From NCBI GenBank assembly GCA_045647345.1, contig JAZRMG010000065.1:1-19521 (forward strand): DNA of 19,521 nt, in the 5' to 3' direction. Below, piece by piece: positions 6,233 to 14,069 of this stretch. How positions within the stretch are numbered: position 1 is the stretch's first letter; each line of letters begins with the position of its first letter. The translations under genes and the position numbers were made by a program. The notes under the pieces were generated by a model. That model was given only the letters and a program-made list of their open reading frames with translations. It did no database searches and was not told where the DNA came from. This DNA is from UBA1189 sp045647345. GTDB taxonomy: Bacteria; Bacteroidota; Bacteroidia; Bacteroidales; Bacteroidaceae.

Positions 6233-7093
6233 TCATTTATTTATATGCATTACCAAATGGACAATCGCATCGGCAGCCTCGTCACGACATACCGAAAAGC
6301 TGGGCCAGTCGTTCAGGTCGATGAGACGGGCTACACCATCGGAACCGATGATTGCATCACCACCATAAATCTCCAGCGGGAAATTGAAAACTGAAAGCTG
6401 TGAACTAACCGACTCACCGCAACACATCGTATCATCGGCAACATGATTAAGCATGCCTTTGGAAAACTTGTCATATCCCAACGAAGCTGAAGGCAAGCTG
6501 TAGAAGAATCCTACATCAGGAATCGCATAGAACTTCAGGCCAACCCCTTCAAGATGCTCCATGACCACTACCCTATCGATATGACGTGCATGAAAGCGTG
6601 ACAGACACTGCACGTATCCCTCAGCATCATCCACACGAGACACGTCGTCGGGGGCCTGCGCACAAGATCCCGTACGCTTCACCCAACAGGGGAAGCTGAT
6701 AGGAACATCCTCACCATCTGTAGTACGAGCTGTCAACAATTTACTATTTACCGTACCTACGATCCATGTTTTAGGCGTAGGTATTCCTTGCGCAGCACAC
6801 ATCTCGGCCAATGCTGCACGCTCTACGCCACGTACTCCTTCCACAGAATTGATGACACGACACCCGGCCTCTTGCCAACTTTGCAGGATGTCAAGCACAC
6901 GAGGCGAACGAACCATGTGGAGCACTATATCGGGTATTGGGATATCAGTAGTGAAGTCCTCTTCCCGAACGAGCCTGACCGCATAGCCTACCCGTTGCAA
7001 ACGCTCTGCCACAGCGCGAAGTATAGCCTCATCGCGTTCGACCATACCGGGCGAATAGCAAGCTGCACGAAAGATTCCCAACACAGATGTCAT
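6233..7093 (-). CDS. ATP-grasp domain protein, first gene of a lipid-type operon
   Basis: The 286-residue protein has an ATP-grasp fold related in outline to D-Ala-D-Ala ligase and RimK. It has a pre-ATP domain (1-95), a linker with GVERAALAEMCAAQGIPTPK (about 89-108), a nucleotide lysine in CWVKRTG (K139), a hinge acid in VVMEHLEG (E179), and the metal end RLIDLNDWPSF (about 256-266) with D259 and N261. Such enzymes couple a carboxylate to an amine or thiol through an acyl phosphate; the substrates are unknown here. Its promoter is at 7113-7143, and the CDP-alcohol transferase begins 1 nt after its stop. Two short segments (115-121 and 229-239) are encoded by degenerate 7-bp repeats, and the second lies just before the metal-binding C-terminal strands. 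Confidence 0.8.
   Translation of the reverse strand: MTSVLGIFRAACYSPGMVERDEAILRAVAERLQRVGYAVRLVREEDFTTDIPIPDIVLHMVRSPRVLDILQSWQEAGCRVINSVEGVRGVERAALAEMCAAQGIPTPKTWIVGTVNSKLLTARTTDGEDVPISFPCWVKRTGSCAQAPDDVSRVDDAEGYVQCLSRFHARHIDRVVVMEHLEGVGLKFYAIPDVGFFYSLPSASLGYDKFSKGMLNHVADDTMCCGESVSSQLSVFNFPLEIYGGDAIIGSDGVARLIDLNDWPSFSVCRDEAADAIVHLVMHINK
6382..6409 (-). repeat. Degenerate heptad tandem repeat inside the ATP-grasp gene (site A)
   Basis: On the plus strand four 7-mers follow one another: AATTGAA, AACTGAA, AGCTGTG, AACTAAC. Read on the coding strand they give a low-complexity SSQLSVFNF segment around residues 230-238. The same style of 7-bp periodic repeat occurs at 6731-6758, 14783-14875 and 18811-18838. 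Confidence 0.65.
6731..6758 (-). repeat. Short heptad repeat inside the ATP-grasp gene (site B)
   Basis: The plus strand reads TGTCAAC, AATTTAC, TATTTAC, CGTACCT. The two central units share TTTAC at a 7-bp period and the outer ones are diverged. It encodes VNSKLLT (about residues 115-121), in the linker ahead of the ATP-grasp lysine. On its own this would be weak; it gains weight from three similar arrays nearby. Confidence 0.4.
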
Positions 7094-7112
7094 AAATCGT
7101 CATTTAACCGTA

Positions 7113-7143
7113 CAAAGGTAGTGGAAATTTATGACTGAGCGAA
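7113..7143 (-). promoter_or_regulatory. Promoter of the four-gene ATP-grasp/CDP-alcohol operon
   Basis: On the minus strand TTCG (7140-7143, one off from TTTG), a 19-nt spacer and TACCTTTG (7113-7120, an exact TAnnTTTG) form a Bacteroidota promoter in the 68-nt gap between the GH35 gene and the ATP-grasp gene. The leader would be only about 12 nt. It separates this operon from the CotH-GH35 pair upstream. Confidence 0.65.
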
Positions 7144-7161
7144 GACGGACTGCAACTTTTA

Positions 7162-9171
7162 TCATTCGATAACGATACGTCTCACCTCCTCGCCTGGCAT
7201 CGTGTCGGCTTCGCGAGGGAAATATACGGGCATACCCTTTTGCAGGGGGATGATGCGCAGCTCCAACTGACGACAGTCCTCGGGCAATCGCCACAGACCA
7301 TAAAGCATAGGACGCCCATAATAGAAGTTGTCAGCTATGAGACGACCACCACAATAGAGGCGAGCAACATCGCCACGATAGTCAATGCGAAGAAGGCGTC
7401 CTTCACGATCGCACTCGGGAAGATCAATCGTATAGACTGCAGCAGATTCGAAATGCTCGTCACGGGGCGCCTCGGCCACCTTATTTCGACCAATAGTTAT
7501 AGTATAGTCGGCAGTGGCCTCATTCACCTTCCGATAAGGTACGTCTTCGATAGTGGACAGCGCAGGAGCTTCGTCAAGAAAGAGGTGCGAAGCAGTATGG
7601 CTATCGAGCAGGTAAATATTCTCATATATGGGTCTATTGATTCCCAAAGGCTTTACATTACGCAAAATCTTGCCATCGGCCATAGCAATAGTGGTAGGGA
7701 TACCGGGTATCTGCTCCATATAAATCTTTCCATCACGATGAGCAATGAGCTGTGCCGTGGCATAGCGTATGCCATCAATATTGACGGGGAAGACACACAC
7801 CGCGCCAGCAGGAATAGTGAGACGAGGGAGCTGCACGCCACAGGCTTCAAGACGAACATTCCGTTTTGCACTCAACTCCTGTAGGCGCTCATAGTTATTG
7901 ACAAAGATGAAACCTTGTCCATCACGCTCACGCACAGCATAGCGGAGGAAACTATCGTCACCCTTCTTGATATCTTGTGGGCAAGGGAAGCGGGCCTCCA
8001 TAGGAGCAAGCAACTCGCCATAATCCTGAAGGAAGAGGTGAAGCTTGCGCAAAGTATAATAATGGGGGTACTTCTGCCCAAACTCACCCAATGGTGCCTG
8101 AAAGTCGTAGTTCTTCACTGGCAGGTCGTTATAGTTGGTGGCTGGGGTACGCTGGGTCTCATTAAGGTAATCAACACCTTCGGGATTGGTACCTCCGTGA
8201 TACATATAATAGCCCAAGAGATTGCTACCGCTTCCCAATTTGACTACAGCCAACGAATAGGCATCCTCGGGATATATGTAGGGACGACGGTGATAGGCGG
8301 GCATCATACCTCCACCTAACTCACAAGTGAAGTAAGGGTATTGCTCGTCACCTTCAGTAAGACGCTCTCGCTGCTCGCCCAACTGTTCGGTAGCAATAGC
8401 CGTAGAGGAGCGGAATGCCTTGAAGTTAAATGCCTTGTAATAGTTTCCCGCAGTTTCAGAGAGCGAGCGTTCCCAAAAACCATCGGCGTAGTCACCATAG
8501 AGGGGTATCATCTCACCATAGGGGACAGGAGATGCCAATTCAGGCCATCCTGTACGGGTATAGAAAGGAAGATCAAAACCAATCTCATTGGCTATACGCT
8601 TCAGACGCACAAGATAGGATCCATGGCCACGATGCTCATTATCGAACTGCATGGCGATGACTGGGCCTCCATCTTTCCACTGCAGCCCCTGTGCCTGGGT
8701 GAAAATCTGGCGATAGAGGATGGTAGTATAGTGCAGAAAGAGCGGGTCTTCGCGACGGGTCTTGCAACCCTTGGTGAAAATCCAGTCGGGGATTCCGCCA
8801 TTACGCACTTCGCCATGGCAGAAAGGGCCAACACGCAGTATCACGGGCATATCGGCATCGCGACAAACCTCAAGGAAACGACGTAGATTGCGCTGTCCGT
8901 CCCAGCGGAACACGCCCTCGGTCTCTTCAATATGATTCCAAAATATGTAACAGGCAAGGATTGTAACCCCACCCTCGCGCATCTTCTTCACCTCGCTCTC
9001 CCACTCCTCAGCAGGGATGCGCGAATAATGCACCTCGCCCATCACAGGCACCACGCGGCGACCATCGATGATGAGACTGTACTTGTCCCACTCCACAGTG
9101 GGTACCTGCTGTGCCATAGCTGAGATGCTGAGAGTGAACAACAACATCAATGAAAACAGTTCCTTTTTCAT
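7162..9171 (-). CDS. Glycoside hydrolase family 35 beta-galactosidase, exported
   Basis: The 669-residue protein has a signal peptide (MKKELFSLMLLFTLSISAMA, cleaved near 20-21) and then the GH35 (beta/alpha)8 catalytic domain. N-terminal landmarks are LIIDGRRVVPVMGEVHYSR (33-51), YIFWNHIEETEGVF (75-88) and ILRVGPFCHGEVRNGG (111-126). The acid/base is E179 in GGPVIAMQFDNEH, where the usual ENE is DNE, and the probable nucleophile is E284 in YFTCELGGGM. C-terminal beta-rich modules of the jelly-roll type follow (about 380-669). The family releases terminal beta-galactose from glycans in the periplasm or outside. It starts 16 nt after the CotH-family gene on the same strand, so the two are probably co-transcribed. 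There is no SusC/SusD pair or regulator nearby, so it is not part of a classical utilisation locus in this window. Confidence 0.9.
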   Translation of the reverse strand: MKKELFSLMLLFTLSISAMAQQVPTVEWDKYSLIIDGRRVVPVMGEVHYSRIPAEEWESEVKKMREGGVTILACYIFWNHIEETEGVFRWDGQRNLRRFLEVCRDADMPVILRVGPFCHGEVRNGGIPDWIFTKGCKTRREDPLFLHYTTILYRQIFTQAQGLQWKDGGPVIAMQFDNEHRGHGSYLVRLKRIANEIGFDLPFYTRTGWPELASPVPYGEMIPLYGDYADGFWERSLSETAGNYYKAFNFKAFRSSTAIATEQLGEQRERLTEGDEQYPYFTCELGGGMMPAYHRRPYIYPEDAYSLAVVKLGSGSNLLGYYMYHGGTNPEGVDYLNETQRTPATNYNDLPVKNYDFQAPLGEFGQKYPHYYTLRKLHLFLQDYGELLAPMEARFPCPQDIKKGDDSFLRYAVRERDGQGFIFVNNYERLQELSAKRNVRLEACGVQLPRLTIPAGAVCVFPVNIDGIRYATAQLIAHRDGKIYMEQIPGIPTTIAMADGKILRNVKPLGINRPIYENIYLLDSHTASHLFLDEAPALSTIEDVPYRKVNEATADYTITIGRNKVAEAPRDEHFESAAVYTIDLPECDREGRLLRIDYRGDVARLYCGGRLIADNFYYGRPMLYGLWRLPEDCRQLELRIIPLQKGMPVYFPREADTMPGEEVRRIVIE

Positions 9172-9187
9172 GTTTCCTATTTTTTCG

Positions 9188-11575
9188 TTATCTAATCATT
9201 ATTTTAGCCGTACATGTATATCCGTCACAAATCAAGCGACATACATATGTTCCTGATAAAAGCAAATCTGAAGGCAACTCAATTGTATGAAGCCCACCCG
9301 GAACTACACATTTATCATGCAAAAGAAGCATCTGCTTGCCTTGCATATCATATACCGCAAGGTCAACCATTGTTTCAAAAGGCAAAGTATAGGTAATCAC
9401 CGGATAGCCGGAAGCATTATATTGAAAATCCAGTTTAATCTTATCAGACACATCCTTTATTGAAGTAGTGCCACACACCTCAAAGTGTTGTTCGCGCACA
9501 GCGCTCCATTCTCCACCATCATAAGCTACAACTTTCAATGTGAACGCCTTGCTAGAGGTTATCAATTCGCCATTATAACGAATAGCCGATGCTGACCTCA
9601 CTCCCGATGAATTTTCATTCCACAATACCGGAGCTTCGCCATCGATCGTATAGTATAGAGTACCACTACCCGTAAGCGTGACTCCTTCGTTCGAGTCTAA
9701 GCCTTCAACTCCTACAGCTGATTTCCCTTCGTACAATATGACAGGAGCAGGCAACGTAGGGAACCATCCCTTATTTTGAAGCTGAGAGACAAAAGTATCC
9801 GTTCGTTTCGGGAAATAAGTACCGAGAAGATAACGGCGCTGAGCATCATAATGGTTTTCCTTAGTGTATAATTCATTGGCATACTTATGCACATCACGGC
9901 GATAGTCGCCCCAACGGGCCTGCTCACAATATAGCGCAGTGTCAATTATGGCATCCAACCTCAACCAACGATCTGCATTTCGCATAGGGGTAAGCACACC
10001 TTTATCGAAGCAATGTTTCTGCACACGATCTATAAAATAGCGTTTAAACAACGGATTTTTCATCAACTTATTGAAAAGTTCCGTAGGACCGAGATAAGTA
10101 GTGATACCAAGCCGATTATCTGTAAGTTCCTTCAATATGTGCTCCGTATCCCAACAAATGAAATGAAACCCTTCATCGGCTTTCACTCTATTGCGCACTA
10201 CCAACCAATTATGACTATCCCAATCGCTATTGGCGCCATAGTAATTAATCAACATGTAATCTACAAAATTTTCCACATCGAGCAAACACTCTATAGATAA
10301 GTCCCGATTACCATTGACATCGAGTCCCTGCATACGATAATAAGTAGCCATGTCTAATGCAGACTCAGCTAAAGCAAATAGCTCATGCCACTTATCGACA
10401 GATCCAGCATCAGCTGTAACCACATGCTTTCCCCCGTATTCCTCTACTTTGATCACGTCGTAATCCTCTTTCTTTCCCCCAAGATGGACATCACAGAAAT
10501 CATCATCGACACGTTCTGTAGGATTATAGAGCCCCCAATACAAACCATTAATAAACAAATGAGCATATATGCCATTAGTTGTAAGATGTCCCATCTCCTT
10601 TTGTGTAGACTTGGCCCACATATCGCGGCTATACACGGCTCTTTCACGCTGATTTTTATCCTGATGATGCCACGAGTTACAAAAGGCTGAACGCAGCACT
10701 ACAGCATTGAACTTCGATGGTTCATCAACCCCAAACAACGGATAGCGCAACTTGCCAGGACCATACTCATCACGAAAGACCAAACGCAAAGAATGCTTGG
10801 GACTCTTCTCGGGTAAACGACTATGCCCTCCATGAATTTTTACCCCACAGTTGATCTGTAGATCGTAGTTTCCCTGCGCATCGAATAGTTCAAAAGACAC
10901 GGGACGTTCCCATCCACGACCGACACCACTTCCTACAGGAGCTCCCGTATAAATATAGATACCACCCACCTGAGCATCTTCAACCTTATTAAAAAAATGT
11001 GCCGGATCGGTCACTAACGAAACAATAGGCAACGACCGAAGCCCCTCTTTAACCAATTCACAAAAGTGAGGGTCAGAAGTCATTTCCGGATCCATTTCAT
11101 AGTCAGCCTTTGCTATACCCGACTGCACAGCATACTCACCCCATTCAGCAGGATATCCCTTTGGGGTATTACTCTGCCGCAATACATCATTCAAGAAGAG
11201 ATAGGTGGCTGTCACCACCTCACTCGGAACTAACGTATCGTTCACCGAAACAGCACGCAATACAGTATTACCAGATACTTGTAACGGGGAGCGATATAAT
11301 GTACCATTTGTCACCGAAGGCACCGTACCATCCGTAGTGTAATAAATCTTCGCTACAGGATCATCGCATGTAATATCCAAAGTGAAAGGCTCGTCGTAGA
11401 TTCCATGCGAAACATTCAGAATGGGCGCCACCGTAACCATAATTTCGGATGCCACGCTTACCCCCGCCATACGACCTGCAATATCAGTAGCCCAAACACT
11501 CTCCGGCAGCAAAAGAGAACACCACAATACCCAAACAAATATATAATCCTTGCGGATTGCAGAGAATAACTTCAT
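9188..11575 (-). CDS. CotH kinase family protein with chitobiase-like domains and a T9SS sorting signal
   Basis: The order is signal peptide (MKLFSAIRKDY, then a hydrophobic core to about residue 29), a chitobiase/hexosaminidase-C-like beta domain (IYYTTDGTVPS), and the CotH kinase domain. The kinase domain carries INCGVKIHGGHSRLPEKSPK, INGLYWGLYNPTERVDDDF, SDWDSHNWLVVRN and ICWDTEHIL. A second beta domain (LYYTIDGEAP) and a type A T9SS C-terminal domain (VDLAVYDMQGKQ, LLLSGTYVCRL, final KIMIR) follow. CotH proteins of spore formers phosphorylate coat proteins; the target here is unknown. Export by T9SS would put it on the surface. The frame is open to an ATG at 11608, but the -7 promoter box at 11596-11603 lies inside that extension, so the ATG at 11575 (795 residues) is preferred. 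GH35 follows 16 nt downstream. Confidence 0.85.
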   Translation of the reverse strand: MKLFSAIRKDYIFVWVLWCSLLLPESVWATDIAGRMAGVSVASEIMVTVAPILNVSHGIYDEPFTLDITCDDPVAKIYYTTDGTVPSVTNGTLYRSPLQVSGNTVLRAVSVNDTLVPSEVVTATYLFLNDVLRQSNTPKGYPAEWGEYAVQSGIAKADYEMDPEMTSDPHFCELVKEGLRSLPIVSLVTDPAHFFNKVEDAQVGGIYIYTGAPVGSGVGRGWERPVSFELFDAQGNYDLQINCGVKIHGGHSRLPEKSPKHSLRLVFRDEYGPGKLRYPLFGVDEPSKFNAVVLRSAFCNSWHHQDKNQRERAVYSRDMWAKSTQKEMGHLTTNGIYAHLFINGLYWGLYNPTERVDDDFCDVHLGGKKEDYDVIKVEEYGGKHVVTADAGSVDKWHELFALAESALDMATYYRMQGLDVNGNRDLSIECLLDVENFVDYMLINYYGANSDWDSHNWLVVRNRVKADEGFHFICWDTEHILKELTDNRLGITTYLGPTELFNKLMKNPLFKRYFIDRVQKHCFDKGVLTPMRNADRWLRLDAIIDTALYCEQARWGDYRRDVHKYANELYTKENHYDAQRRYLLGTYFPKRTDTFVSQLQNKGWFPTLPAPVILYEGKSAVGVEGLDSNEGVTLTGSGTLYYTIDGEAPVLWNENSSGVRSASAIRYNGELITSSKAFTLKVVAYDGGEWSAVREQHFEVCGTTSIKDVSDKIKLDFQYNASGYPVITYTLPFETMVDLAVYDMQGKQMLLLHDKCVVPGGLHTIELPSDLLLSGTYVCRLICDGYTCTAKIMIR

Positions 11576-11595
11576 GATATTATAGAATATTTTCG

Positions 11596-11603
11596 CAAAC
11601 TTA
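11596..11603 (-). promoter_or_regulatory. -7 box of the CotH-GH35 operon
   Basis: The minus strand reads TAAGTTTG, an exact TAnnTTTG. No good TTTG lies about 20 nt upstream. Transcription would start near 11590, which rules out the upstream ATG at 11608 and supports 11575. It is a mirror image of the box at 11626-11633. Confidence 0.55.
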
Positions 11604-11625
11604 CACATTTTTTTCCAATTTTATG

Positions 11626-11633
11626 TAAGTTTG
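11626..11633 (+). promoter_or_regulatory. -7 box of the NudC-like gene
   Basis: TAAGTTTG is an exact TAnnTTTG 20 nt before the ATG at 11654. Together with 11596-11605 it forms a perfect 10-bp inverted repeat (CAAACTTACA / TGTAAGTTTG) separated by 18 AT-rich bases. No clear -33 TTTG is seen. Confidence 0.5.
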
Positions 11634-11653
11634 TATCATAATTGCACTGACGA

Positions 11654-12445
11654 ATGAAAGAGAACAGATTCTTCATATTCAACAATGGACGTTTGCTGCT
11701 GCATCGCCACCCGTCACATTACGATATCCATATAGGCGACACTACTGATATCCCCATCGCCATCACTTCTCTGCACTGTTTCGAGAAGGCCGACGAGAAG
11801 AATGGCTACGTTTGCAGCAGCACAGCCGAAAACCTCCCCGAAGGGTACGAATGGGTCGATTTGCGCAAGAGCTACCATTTGCTGCCATTTGTCCTATACC
11901 AGCAGGCAGGCAAAGCCAGTGAGATACTGCACTTTGACACCACTCACAAGCACTGCGGCCGGTGCGGCGCTCCGATGCAATGGGCCAGTCCCATCAGCAA
12001 ACGCTGCACAGCTTGCCATGAGGAGATATGGCCTCAACTGAGCACAGCCATCATCGTCCTCGTGCACAAAGGAGAAGAGGCTTTGTTAGTAAAGGCCAAA
12101 AACTTCAGAAGAGATTTTTATGGATTGGTGGCAGGATTTGTCGAAACAGGTGAGTCATTGGAAGAATGTGTACAGCGCGAAGTATACGAAGAGACAGGAC
12201 TTGAAATTAGCAACCTACGTTACTTCGGCAGCCAACCATGGCCCTACCCTATGGGGTTGATGGTAGGATTCCACGCCGACTACAAGAGCGGTGAGCTCAA
12301 GCTGATTGATGGAGAGCTCAAGGAGGCTGCCTTCTTCGGTCGTAACCAGCTGCCCACCATCCCCGAGAAACTGAGTATGGCTCGCATGCTGATTGACGAT
12401 TGGGTAAATCAGAGCAACACCATATCCTCTACCCCTCAGCCCTGA
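11654..12445 (+). CDS. nudC: NADH pyrophosphatase (NudC-like Nudix hydrolase)
   Basis: NudC cleaves NADH/NAD+ to NMN(H) and AMP and, in E. coli, removes NAD caps from RNA. The 263-residue protein has the family layout: an N-terminal beta domain (1-95), a four-cysteine zinc ribbon (C101, C104, C118, C121), and the Nudix box at 161-185. The box contains GFVETGESLEE and REVYEETG with the catalytic glutamates. The NudC-specific motif SQPWPYP (193-199) separates this family from other Nudix enzymes. It is divergent from the CotH gene, and its last 17 bases overlap the end of the convergent radical SAM gene at 12429-12445. No terminator lies between the two. Confidence 0.92.
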   Translation: MKENRFFIFNNGRLLLHRHPSHYDIHIGDTTDIPIAITSLHCFEKADEKNGYVCSSTAENLPEGYEWVDLRKSYHLLPFVLYQQAGKASEILHFDTTHKHCGRCGAPMQWASPISKRCTACHEEIWPQLSTAIIVLVHKGEEALLVKAKNFRRDFYGLVAGFVETGESLEECVQREVYEETGLEISNLRYFGSQPWPYPMGLMVGFHADYKSGELKLIDGELKEAAFFGRNQLPTIPEKLSMARMLIDDWVNQSNTISSTPQP

Positions 12446-14066
12446 ATATCGGCGCAGGGCATTGCGAAGTGGTATCGTAGCCGAACCAATAGCCATGCCC
12501 AGCCTCATCTACAGGCAAGAAACAGAGACGCATATTGCCCGCATATTCGCCATAGACGACCGTCCAGTTCTCAGCCGGTTGCACATGCTTGGTCCTCACC
12601 CCTTCGGCAGGACGTTTCTTGAGCGACATGCCGGCCTCTATCCATGCCACCGCAACTTCTGTGACATGCTTAGGATAGCAATCGCAGCAAAAGAGATAAA
12701 GCAGTTCACCACGCCGTTCCAAACTCATAGGCTGGTCTATATAGTTATGCTCGATGAGATGACACAGGAAATGATGCAGAAAACCCTCCTCCTCAAGAAT
12801 AAGCCGACGCGTTATCGATTGCCAAGCCGCAGTGTTGTAATAAGCATCGAGCAAGCGCGACAACAGACGAGCCTCCTGCAACTCATGGTTTGTGATAGCA
12901 CCGGTCTCAAGCACCTCGTATGGTGGCAACGGTGAGTAACGTATAGCAAGTTCTTCTGCATCGCGACGCATCACCGTACCTGGCAGTAGTTTCAAGGATT
13001 CCAATTGTATCTCGCCAGCCTGATAGGCTGCAAGAGTATGTATATCTTCATAGATTTGTGACAACGTGTAGTATGGTAGTCCAGCGATGAGGTCGGCATG
13101 GGTGACAAGATTGGGAAGCGAACAGAGAAAGCGCAATCCATCAAGTGCTTGTTCCAGTCTTCCCTTGCGCATACTCGCGTCGAGCACTTCCTGACGCAAG
13201 CTTTGTATGCCTGCTTCAAGATGGAGCAGTCCGTGCGGCATTGCAACTAACACCTCGCGTACGCTCTGAGGTAACAGCGCCGGATGAATCTCTAAATGAA
13301 ACCGCAAATGCGGATGATACTCAGCAAAAAGCTGCAGCAACTCAATGGCATGACGAGGATGATAATTGAACGTACGGTCCAGCACACGTACATCGCGAAT
13401 ACCACGTTCACGGATATTGTCTAACCTACGACGTATATCCTCCAAGGGGAGCATGCGTATAGGATCACCCACCCCACTCACACAGAAGGCACAAGTATTG
13501 AAACATCCGCGTGTAGTCTCCACCTGCACAAAAGGCTTCCCCCATGTAAATAGCGTACTCTCCTCAGGAGCATGCAGTGCCGCAAAGTTCATCACTCGAG
13601 CAAGAGCATTGTCATGGAAGTCATACGTGGATTTATCGATATAGCATAGTCCATCAATATCACACCAAGCCGTGGGATGATTCCATACATCGAGCCATCG
13701 GGCAAAGCTCTCCTCTCCCTCACCACGCAACACACAGTCTACTTCAGGATGATGGTGAAGATACTTTTCATTGTCGCCCAAAAACTCAGGACCGCCAAGT
13801 ATCACCACCACCTGCGGCAATAAAGCCTTCACGCGTGCTATAATATGTAGCAAATGCTCATGAGTAAAAAGCCACGCCGTAGCTGCTACAACATCAGGAC
13901 AATGAGCATAGATAGCATCTACTGCCGTACCTACAGACTCACCCGTAGTAGTATGCACTACCTCCCACACGACATCAGTACGATGCATCACCTGAGCATG
14001 CAATGCGGGCAGTGCCAACGAGCTGTGAGCATACGAGCAATTGAGATCCAACCAAACGATACGCAT
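12429..14066 (-). CDS. B12-binding domain radical SAM protein (DUF4080-type)
   Basis: The 545-residue protein starts with a Rossmann-like B12-binding domain (MRIVWLDLNCSYAHSSLALP, then VVAATAWLFT and VVVILGGPEFLGD). A radical SAM barrel follows with the cluster motif GCFNTCAFC (C188, C192, C195) inside a VETTRGC start. LDRTFNYHP and LEIHPALLP mark later barrel strands. The C-terminal part (about 370-545) is the DUF4080 region found with this class in Bacteroidota and Firmicutes. No canonical DxHxxG cobalamin motif is obvious at the N-terminus. The reaction is unknown; some relatives carry out methylation or ring rearrangement. It starts 3 nt after the nucleotidyltransferase stop, so the two are surely co-transcribed. 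Confidence 0.88.
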   Translation of the reverse strand: MRIVWLDLNCSYAHSSLALPALHAQVMHRTDVVWEVVHTTTGESVGTAVDAIYAHCPDVVAATAWLFTHEHLLHIIARVKALLPQVVVILGGPEFLGDNEKYLHHHPEVDCVLRGEGEESFARWLDVWNHPTAWCDIDGLCYIDKSTYDFHDNALARVMNFAALHAPEESTLFTWGKPFVQVETTRGCFNTCAFCVSGVGDPIRMLPLEDIRRRLDNIRERGIRDVRVLDRTFNYHPRHAIELLQLFAEYHPHLRFHLEIHPALLPQSVREVLVAMPHGLLHLEAGIQSLRQEVLDASMRKGRLEQALDGLRFLCSLPNLVTHADLIAGLPYYTLSQIYEDIHTLAAYQAGEIQLESLKLLPGTVMRRDAEELAIRYSPLPPYEVLETGAITNHELQEARLLSRLLDAYYNTAAWQSITRRLILEEEGFLHHFLCHLIEHNYIDQPMSLERRGELLYLFCCDCYPKHVTEVAVAWIEAGMSLKKRPAEGVRTKHVQPAENWTVVYGEYAGNMRLCFLPVDEAGHGYWFGYDTTSQCPAPIFRAEG

Positions 14067-14069
14067 AGA

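Noticed and set aside
7240..7884. 214-codon plus-strand ORF within the GH35 gene
   Set aside because: No motif, promoter or signal peptide; GH35 on the other strand is convincing.
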